A DNA stretch of 8,607 bases from Gallionellaceae bacterium (GTDB lineage Bacteria > Pseudomonadota > Gammaproteobacteria > Burkholderiales > Gallionellaceae): contig JAITMU010000047.1 in assembly GCA_031277195.1 (NCBI GenBank), positions 1 to 8,607 on the forward strand, given 5' to 3'. Below, piece after piece: positions 1-5,356 of this stretch. Made by a program: the position numbers and the translations under genes. The stretch's first letter is position 1. Each line of letters starts with the position of its first letter. A model generated the notes under the pieces. The model ran no database searches. It was not told the origin of the DNA and worked only from the letters and a program-made list of their open reading frames with translations.

Positions 1-1385
1 CTGAAATCTTGCGCCATGCCGTTGCGCTGCAACGCCCGCCAGGTTTTTTCATCGCGATACGCTGCCACCGCACGCTGCACGGCCTCCATCAAACTGTCCG
101 CGTCAGCCACATCAAACACGAAGCCCGTCGCACTGCCCTGCTTCAAGGTCTTCTCATTGCAATCCGTCACCGTGTCCTTCAAGCCGCCGGTGGCGCGCAC
201 GATGGGCGGGGTGCCGTAATGCTGGCTGTACATCTGGTTGAGGCCGCACGGCTCGAAGCGTGACGGCATCAGGAAAACGTCCGCGCCCGCTTCAATCAGA
301 CGCGACAATGGCTCGTCGAAACCGACGCGCACGCCGACGCGCCCCGGATGGCGCTCCGCCAATGCCTGCGCCGCTTGCTGCATGGCGGCGTCGCCGCTGC
401 CGAGCAGAACCAGTTGCGCGGGCAGTTCCAGCAGGCGCGGCGCGATGTCCAGCACCAGATCCACGCCCTTTTGATAGGTGAAGCGGCTCACCAGTCCGAA
501 CAGCGGGACATCGGCCTCCTCACGCAAGCCCATGCGTCGCTGCAATTCCAGTTTGCACGCGCGCTTGCCCGCCAGATTATCGCGGTCATAGCCGACCGGC
601 AGCGCGGGATCGGTTGCGCTGTTCCATTCTTCGTAGTCGATGCCGTTGACGATGCCGCTCAACGCCTCGCGGCGGTGAGTCAGCAGCCCTTCCATGCCGA
701 ACCCCAGCATTTTGGTTTGAATTTCTTCGGCATAGGTTGGGCTGACGGTGGTGATGCGATCGGCGTAATACAAACCCGCCTTGAGGAAAGAGAGATTGCC
801 GTAATACTCCGCGCCGTCCATGTGAAAACTCTCCCAGGGCAAGCCGAGCCGCTCCGTCATGAAGGCCGGAAACACGCCTTGAAACGCGAGGTTGTGTATC
901 GTCATCACACAAGGCGCGGGACGCTCGGCAAAGCGCAGATAGGCCGGGGTCAAGCCGGTCTGCCAGTCGTTGCAATGCACGACATCGGGCTGCCAATCCA
1001 GCGGCGACTCGGCGCAACCCAAGACGGCGGCGACTTTGGAGAGTAGACCGAAGCGTTGCGCGTTGTCACTCCAGTCGCGGCCTTCCGCGTCCTGATAGGG
1101 GCCGCCGTCGCGCTGATACAGGTCGGGACAATCGACGAGCCAGAGCGGCACGCCGTCGGGTAAAACGGTTTCCAGCAATCGCGTCGGCGGAAAATTCGGC
1201 AACGAAAACGTCGTAACTTCGCGCAGGTTTTTCAGCAACCGCAACGCCTGCGGATAGGCGGGCAACAGCACGCGCACATCTGCGCCGATGCGACGCAACG
1301 CGGCGGGCAATGCCGCGCTGACATCAGCCAGGCCGCCGGTTTTGACCAGCGGGGCGATTTCAGAGGTGGCGAACAAGATACGCAT
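1..1385 (-). CDS. glgA: Glycogen synthase (ADP-glucose type, GT5), C-terminus cut by window edge
   Basis: Cytoplasmic enzyme that transfers glucose from ADP-glucose to the non-reducing end of growing alpha-1,4-glucan. Reading from the ATG at 1385 gives 461 complete codons with no stop before the window edge. Visible GT5 features: an N-terminal MRILFATSEIAP with the ADP-glucose-binding KTGGLADV (K15), HCNDWQTGL (about 137-145), TIHNLAFQG (about 162-170), SRFTYQKGVDL (300-310), and the catalytic C-terminal block PSRFEPCGLNQMY (374-386, E378) followed by TGGLKDTV (399-406). It ends at GMAQDF, which corresponds to the AMAADFSW stretch near the end of the E. coli enzyme, so only about 15-25 residues are missing. 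The start is supported by GGAGAA 12 bases upstream; an ATG eight bases earlier is followed at once by TAA. It lies 191 bases downstream of glgP on the same strand, so it may be co-transcribed if the repeat between them does not stop transcription. Identity is very secure. Confidence 0.96.
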   Translation of the reverse strand, partial: MRILFATSEIAPLVKTGGLADVSAALPAALRRIGADVRVLLPAYPQALRLLKNLREVTTFSLPNFPPTRLLETVLPDGVPLWLVDCPDLYQRDGGPYQDAEGRDWSDNAQRFGLLSKVAAVLGCAESPLDWQPDVVHCNDWQTGLTPAYLRFAERPAPCVMTIHNLAFQGVFPAFMTERLGLPWESFHMDGAEYYGNLSFLKAGLYYADRITTVSPTYAEEIQTKMLGFGMEGLLTHRREALSGIVNGIDYEEWNSATDPALPVGYDRDNLAGKRACKLELQRRMGLREEADVPLFGLVSRFTYQKGVDLVLDIAPRLLELPAQLVLLGSGDAAMQQAAQALAERHPGRVGVRVGFDEPLSRLIEAGADVFLMPSRFEPCGLNQMYSQHYGTPPIVRATGGLKDTVTDCNEKTLKQGSATGFVFDVADADSLMEAVQRAVAAYRDEKTWRALQRNGMAQDF

Positions 1386-1395
1386 CGTTACATTT

Positions 1396-1401
1396 TTCTC
1401 C
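1396..1401 (-). promoter_or_regulatory. Shine-Dalgarno site of glgA
   Basis: GGAGAA on the minus strand, starting 16 bases before the glgA ATG. The spacing is slightly long but it is the only purine-rich match. It fixes the start at 1385 rather than at the ATG at 1393, which is followed directly by a TAA stop. Confidence 0.65.
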
Positions 1402-1409
1402 GTTGTGTC

Positions 1410-1429
1410 GGGCGGGGTTTGCCCCGCCC
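1410..1429. repeat. GC-rich hairpin in the glgA leader
   Basis: Perfect 8-bp stem GGGCGGGG / CCCCGCCC with a four-base loop, 1410-1417 and 1422-1429. A related sequence, GGGCGGGGCTTGCCCC, recurs near the right window edge (minus strand, about 8584-8599), so it belongs to a dispersed repeat family. On a glgA transcript coming from upstream it would fold eight bases before the Shine-Dalgarno site. It could influence translation or act as part of a terminator, but no U-tract follows it. Confidence 0.7.
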
Positions 1430-1562
1430 ACCTCCGTCATTCCAGCGAAAGCTGGAATCCAGCGGGAATAATAACCCGCGTAGCGGACAAAACCTTGTTG
1501 TCCGGCTGCGCCGGAGTATTTTTATAAACGCGCTGGATTCCAGCTTTCGCTGGAATGACGGA
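1428..1562 (+). repeat. Composite palindromic repeat (copy A), REPIN-like inverted doublet
   Basis: Two arms, 1433-1464 and 1531-1562, are perfect 32-base reverse complements of each other. Each contains its own hairpin, ATTCCAGC-GAAA-GCTGGAAT, an 8-bp stem with a GAAA tetraloop. The 66-base spacer (1465-1530) contains the motif AACCCGCGTAGCGGACAA and a TCCGGC-TGC-GCCGGA hairpin (1501-1515). The left arm plus spacer (1428-1515) recurs on the opposite strand at 8481-8570. The element fills most of the glgP-glgA gap; its right arm begins 15 bases after the glgP stop and could fold in the glgP transcript tail. The doublet architecture resembles REPINs mobilised by RAYT transposases, but no such gene is in the window, so the assignment is inference. 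Confidence 0.85.
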
Positions 1563-1576
1563 ATTACGCAAATTTA

Positions 1577-4021
1577 TCAGGCAGTTTCTTGCGGTGCCAC
1601 CGGTGTCAAATGCCAGATATCCTCGTTGTAATCCCGTATCGTGCGGTCGCTGGAAAACTTGCCGCTGGTCGCCGTGTTGATGATGCTCATGCGCGTCCAG
1701 CGTTCGTTGTCGCGGTAGGCTTTCGCCACGTCCTTCTGCGCGTCAACGAAGCCGCGGAAATCTGCCGCCGTCAGCCAGGGGTCGTGCGGATTGCGAATCG
1801 CGTAAATGATGGAATCGAAAATGCCGGGTTCGGACAGGTTGAAGTGGCCGCTGCCGAGCAACTGCATCACGCGACTCAAATCTTCGTCGGCGGCGATGAT
1901 CGCATTCGGGTCGTAATGACTGCGCAGGTCGTCGGCTTCCGCTGCGGTCAGTCCGAACAGGAAGAAATTTTCCGCGCCGGTTTCTTCGCGGATTTCGATG
2001 TTTGCGCCGTCCAGCGTGCCGATGGTCAGCGCGCCGTTCATCATGAATTTCATGTTGCCGGTGCCGGAGGCTTCCTTGCCTGCGGTGGAAATCTGCTCGG
2101 ACAGATCCGCGCCCGCGCAAATCACTTCCATCGCGGAGACGCGGTAATCCGGCAGGAACGCGAGCCGCAGCAAACCCTCCGTGTCCGGGTCTTCGTTGAT
2201 GACCTTGGCGACCGCGCCGACCAGCTTGATGATGGATTTCGCCATCGCGTAACCGGGCGCTGCCTTGCCGCCGATCAGCACGCAGCGCGGCGTCCAGTCC
2301 GCCGTGTCGCCGCGCTTGATGCGGTCGTACAAATGAATGACGTGCAGCACGTTGAGCAACTGGCGTTTGTATTCGTGGATGCGCTTCACCTGCACGTCGA
2401 AGATCGCGTCCACGTCGAAAGTCACGCCGCAGTCATGCGCCACCATCTCGGCGAGACGCGCTTTGTTGTCGCGCTTGATCTGATGCCATTCGGCGCGGAA
2501 TTTGGCATCCTCGGCGTGCGGCGCGAGCTGTTTCAGCAGGCTCATGTCGGTGAGCCAGTTGTCGTTGCCCAGCGTGCGCGAGATCAAGGCGCTCAGTTCC
2601 GGATTGCTCCAGGCCATCCAGCGACGCGGGGTGACGCCGTTGGTCTTGTTGTTGAATTTTTCCGGCCACAGTTCGTTGAAATCGTGGAACAGGTGTTGGC
2701 GCAGCAGTTGCGAATGCAACTCCGCGACCCCGTTCACCGACATGCTGGCGACCACGGCGAGATACGCCATGCGCACGTGCGGATCGTAGCCGTCCTCGAT
2801 GATGGACATGCGCCGCTGACGCTCGACATCGCCCGGCCAGCGTTGCGACACGTCGCGCATGAAACGCGCGTTGATCTCGCGGATGATCTCCATCAGACGC
2901 GGCAACAAGCGTCCGAACATGCTCACCGGCCAGCGTTCCAGCGCTTCCGGCAACAGCGTGTGGTTGGTGTACGCCACGGTGCGGCTGACGATGCTCCAGG
3001 CTTCGTCCCACTCCATGCCCTGCTCGTCCATCAGCAGACGCATGAGTTCCGGCACCGCGCAGGTCGGATGCGTGTCGTTGAGCTGGAACAGGTTTTTCTC
3101 GGCGAACTGGCTGAAGTCCTTGCCGTGACGGCTGATCCAGTTGCGCAGCACGTCCTGCAAACTGGCCGAGGCGAGGAAATATTGCTGACGCAGGCGCAGT
3201 TCCTTGCCATTTTCGCTGGCATCGTTGGGATACAACACCATGGTGATGTTGCCCGCCATGTTCTTGGCGGCCACCGATTCGGTGTAATCGCCCGCGTTGA
3301 AATCCTGCAAATCGAAACCTTCGCTGGCGGCGGCGCGCCACAGACGCAGCGTGTTGACCGTGCCATTGCGATAGCCCGGAACCGGCACGTCATACGGCAC
3401 GGCGATCACGTCGTCCGTGTCCCGCCAGGCCATGTGCAAACGGTTGTTGGCATCGGCGTACACTTCCGTGCGCCCGCCGAATTTCACCCGCACAGCGAAT
3501 TCCGGTCGCACGATTCCCCACAAACTGCCGTCGCGCAGCCAGTGATCCGGTTCCTCCACCTGATAGCCGTTTTCGATTTTCTGGCGGAACATGCCGTATT
3601 TGTAGCGCAAGCCGTAGCCCACCACCGGCAGTTGCAGCGTCGCGCAGCTATCCAGAAAACAAGCCGCCAGCCGCCCCAAACCACCGTTGCCCAGCCCCGC
3701 GTCGTGTTCCTGCTCGGCGATTTCTTCCAGTTCCAGGCCGAATTTGTGCAACGCCTCCGCCGTCGTCGTTTCCACGTCCAGATTCAACATGGCGTTGCCC
3801 AGCGTGCGCCCCATCAGGAATTCGAGCGACAGGTAATAAACCTGCTTGCTGTCCTGTTCGTGATAAGCGGCTTTGGTGTTGAGCCAGCGTTCCACCAGCC
3901 GGTCGCGCACCGCGAGCGCGAGCGAGGTATAGATGTGATAGCCGGACAGATCGAGGTCTTCGCGTCCCAGGGTGTGACTGAAATAACGGCGAAAGTCGGC
4001 GAGGATGCTGTCGCCGTCCAT
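1577..4021 (-). CDS. glgP: Glycogen/maltodextrin phosphorylase (GT35, PLP-dependent)
   Basis: Releases glucose-1-phosphate from non-reducing ends of glycogen or maltodextrin using inorganic phosphate; cytoplasmic. From the ATG at 4021 it is 814 residues, matching bacterial GlgP (E. coli 815). Family blocks in order: AVRDRLVERW (about 37-46), QVYYLSLEFLMGRTL (60-74), GLGNGGLGRLAACFLDS (109-125), LNDTHPTCAVPELMR (314-328), YTNHTLLPEALE (351-362), VKRIHEYKRQLLN (545-557), and the pyridoxal-phosphate signature EASGTGNMK (650-658, K658 being the cofactor lysine). It sits between glk and glgA on the same strand. The start is uncertain: the ATG has no Shine-Dalgarno, a TTG lies two codons upstream, and the frame is open further up to TAA, with AGGGAG at 4098-4103 followed by ATC codons. 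GlgP versus MalP specificity cannot be read here; proximity to glgA favours glycogen. Confidence 0.95.
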   Translation of the reverse strand: MDGDSILADFRRYFSHTLGREDLDLSGYHIYTSLALAVRDRLVERWLNTKAAYHEQDSKQVYYLSLEFLMGRTLGNAMLNLDVETTTAEALHKFGLELEEIAEQEHDAGLGNGGLGRLAACFLDSCATLQLPVVGYGLRYKYGMFRQKIENGYQVEEPDHWLRDGSLWGIVRPEFAVRVKFGGRTEVYADANNRLHMAWRDTDDVIAVPYDVPVPGYRNGTVNTLRLWRAAASEGFDLQDFNAGDYTESVAAKNMAGNITMVLYPNDASENGKELRLRQQYFLASASLQDVLRNWISRHGKDFSQFAEKNLFQLNDTHPTCAVPELMRLLMDEQGMEWDEAWSIVSRTVAYTNHTLLPEALERWPVSMFGRLLPRLMEIIREINARFMRDVSQRWPGDVERQRRMSIIEDGYDPHVRMAYLAVVASMSVNGVAELHSQLLRQHLFHDFNELWPEKFNNKTNGVTPRRWMAWSNPELSALISRTLGNDNWLTDMSLLKQLAPHAEDAKFRAEWHQIKRDNKARLAEMVAHDCGVTFDVDAIFDVQVKRIHEYKRQLLNVLHVIHLYDRIKRGDTADWTPRCVLIGGKAAPGYAMAKSIIKLVGAVAKVINEDPDTEGLLRLAFLPDYRVSAMEVICAGADLSEQISTAGKEASGTGNMKFMMNGALTIGTLDGANIEIREETGAENFFLFGLTAAEADDLRSHYDPNAIIAADEDLSRVMQLLGSGHFNLSEPGIFDSIIYAIRNPHDPWLTAADFRGFVDAQKDVAKAYRDNERWTRMSIINTATSGKFSSDRTIRDYNEDIWHLTPVAPQETA

Positions 4022-4097
4022 ACGCAACGGCGGCAGGCAAAAAACGCCGGAATCGGCGTCGCAGACGATAAAAGGCTTGGCGGTGTCGATGATGATG

Positions 4098-4126
4098 CTC
4101 CCTGAGCGAAAACCTAAATTTTAGCA
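4098..4126 (-). promoter_or_regulatory. Candidate glgP promoter element (extended -10) and upstream Shine-Dalgarno
   Basis: On the minus strand TGCTAAAAT (4126-4118) matches an extended -10 element (TGn followed by a TATAAT-like hexamer); no good -35 is visible, as usual for that class. A start point around 4111 would put AGGGAG (4103-4098) very near the transcript's 5' end. AGGGAG is a good ribosome-binding sequence but no ATG, GTG or TTG follows at normal distance; the nearest in-frame codons are ATC ATC ATC. Predicted by eye only. Confidence 0.35.
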
Positions 4127-4168
4127 AATTGCGGAGGGCTTTGTTATTGAGGGAGACCCACCCCCAAA

Positions 4169-4232
4169 GGAAATTACTTGCTTAACCTTGTAATTTCCCG
4201 TCATTCCCGCGTGATTTTGGCGGGAATGACGG
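4169..4232. terminator. Tandem hairpins at the glk 3' end, possible terminator and repeat
   Basis: Two inverted repeats abut. The first is a perfect 13-bp stem, CCGTCATTCCCGC at 4198-4210 with its complement at 4220-4232 and a nine-base loop. The second is a 9-bp stem, GGAAATTAC at 4169-4177 with GTAATTTCC at 4190-4198 and a twelve-base loop. They share base 4198. The first hairpin overlaps the glk stop codon and resembles the widespread GTCATTCCCGCG-type intergenic repeat. No strong U-run follows either stem on the minus strand, so intrinsic termination is possible but not clear. Confidence 0.5.
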
Positions 4233-5166
4233 CGCGCGCGCCCAGCAACCCCGGCGTCGGATGCGTCACCACATGCACGGGAAAACTTTCAAGCAACCAG
4301 GCAAATCGTCCCTTGTCGCGAAATGCGCGCAGAAACCCGCCGTTGCGTAATTCATCAACAATTTTTGCGGAAATCCCGCCAGCGAGGTAAATCCCGCCGC
4401 GCGGCAGGAGCGTCAGCGCCAAATCACCGACGAATGCGCCATAGACTGATATGAAAATATCCAGCGCTTCGCGGGCAAGATAATCCTGCCGCGCAAAGTG
4501 CGAAATTGCTGCGGCGGCGTCGCCTTCGGTCATCGCGGCGCGCAGTTGTGGCGGCGGCGAGTAGCCGCGCGCGCCGCACAGAAAATTGAAAACATCGACC
4601 AACCCGGGGCCGGAGACGATGCGTTCATAGGTGGCGCGGCCATAGAGATTGCGCAAATGGAACAGCAATTCTTTCTGCACCTCGTTGACCGGCGCGAAAT
4701 CGGCATGACCACCTTCGGAAGCATGCACGCCCTGCGGCGTCAGCCAAACCACGCCCAGACCTGTGCCGGGGCCGGTGGCAAGTCGCACGCCATCGGGTTG
4801 AGGATTGCCCGCTTGCAAAGTCACCAGATCATCGGCGCGCAACGCGGCGAGACCATAACCCACTGCGGCGAAATCGTTGATCAGCGTCACTTCGCCGATA
4901 TTGCAAGCCGCTGCCAGCGCATCTGCATCGACATCCGGCCAGGGCAGATTGGTGAGCTTGCCAATGCGCCCCGCCACCGGCCCCGCCAACGCAAAGCAGG
5001 CGGCATCAACGCGCGTGATGCCGGATTCGCGCAGGAACAGACTGACGACATCCTGCAAACTCGCGTATTCGGCGCTTGCATAGGATTGTTGCGAGACGCC
5101 GCTCGACGTTTCGATCTGCAACAGCGTTTTGGTGCCGCCAATGTCGCCTGTGAGGAGATTTTTCAT
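4201..5166 (-). CDS. glk: Glucokinase (bacterial ROK-unrelated Glk family)
   Basis: ATP-dependent phosphorylation of glucose to glucose-6-phosphate in the cytoplasm, feeding Zwf. From the ATG at 5166 it is 321 residues, the same length as E. coli Glk. Motifs: the phosphate-binding GDIGGTKT (7-14), LAGPVAG (60-66), INDFAAVGYGL (96-106, with the catalytic-type Asp), GPGTGLG (132-138), SEGGHADFAP (150-159), ERIVSGPGLVDVF (181-193), LAGGIS (261-266) and THPTPGLLGA (301-310). The frame stays open 44 codons upstream, but that extension is translated repeat DNA (SPHPNPLPTSGERE) and lacks homology, so MKNLLTGDIGG is the true N-terminus; no clear Shine-Dalgarno precedes it. The last nine codons, VIPAKITRE, and the TGA are encoded by a palindromic hairpin (4198-4232), so the C-terminal tail after GLLGARA is probably repeat-derived. 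Divergent from mqo; 179 bases upstream of glgP. Confidence 0.95.
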   Translation of the reverse strand: MKNLLTGDIGGTKTLLQIETSSGVSQQSYASAEYASLQDVVSLFLRESGITRVDAACFALAGPVAGRIGKLTNLPWPDVDADALAAACNIGEVTLINDFAAVGYGLAALRADDLVTLQAGNPQPDGVRLATGPGTGLGVVWLTPQGVHASEGGHADFAPVNEVQKELLFHLRNLYGRATYERIVSGPGLVDVFNFLCGARGYSPPPQLRAAMTEGDAAAAISHFARQDYLAREALDIFISVYGAFVGDLALTLLPRGGIYLAGGISAKIVDELRNGGFLRAFRDKGRFAWLLESFPVHVVTHPTPGLLGARAVIPAKITRE

Positions 5167-5228
5167 AGGCGATGATGGTAAACGAATTGCTGGAAAGGCG
5201 GTTCCCGATTTACTATCCTCCACATCCT

Positions 5229-5330
5229 CCCTCTCCCCACTTGTGGGGAGAGGGTTGGGGTGAGGGGAAAGTGGCCATGCGAAAATTTCGCCCCTCACCC
5301 TTCCCTCTCCCCGTAAACGGGGAGAGGGAA
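5229..5330. repeat. Inverted pair of CCCTCTCCCC-type hairpin repeats in the glk/mqo divergent region
   Basis: The first hairpin (5229-5254) pairs CCCTCTCCCCAC with its near-immediate complement. The second (5301-5330) is a perfect 13-bp stem, TTCCCTCTCCCCG, around a TAAA loop. The flanks GGTTGGGGTGAGGGG (5253-5267) and CCCCTCACCC (5291-5300) are also complementary, so the two copies sit in inverted orientation about a centre near 5280. Translated on the minus strand the left copy gives SPHPNPLPTSGE, a peptide commonly seen in mis-annotated proteins because of this repeat family. The pair occupies over half of the 190-base gap where the glk and mqo promoters would be expected. I saw no convincing sigma-70 promoter there. 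Confidence 0.85.
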
Positions 5331-5356
5331 TTAGGTCTGACTACAGAATAAAGAAA

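Noticed and set aside
348..1046. 232-codon plus-strand frame in the left part of the window
   Set aside because: Antisense to the glgA reading frame, which is continuous from 1385 to the window edge and carries all GT5 motifs.
1428..1562. CRISPR-like repeat-spacer structure
   Set aside because: There are only two arms, in inverted rather than direct orientation, with no regular array and no cas genes nearby.
1433..1562. Terminal inverted repeats of a small insertion sequence or MITE with an encoded product
   Set aside because: The 66-base interior cannot encode a transposase, and no target-site duplication is evident outside the arms. A REPIN-like non-autonomous repeat fits better.
1589..4105. 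838-codon open frame on the plus strand, antisense to glgP
   Set aside because: It is a mirror of glgP. The product is rich in His, Arg, Ala and Val with no recognisable domain, as expected opposite a GC-rich gene with strong codon bias, and the GT35 protein on the other strand is unambiguous.
4118..4123. Strong full sigma-70 promoter for glgP
   Set aside because: Only the extended -10 is convincing. The hexamer 17 bases upstream (near TAACAA) is a poor -35, so it is reported only as a low-confidence candidate.
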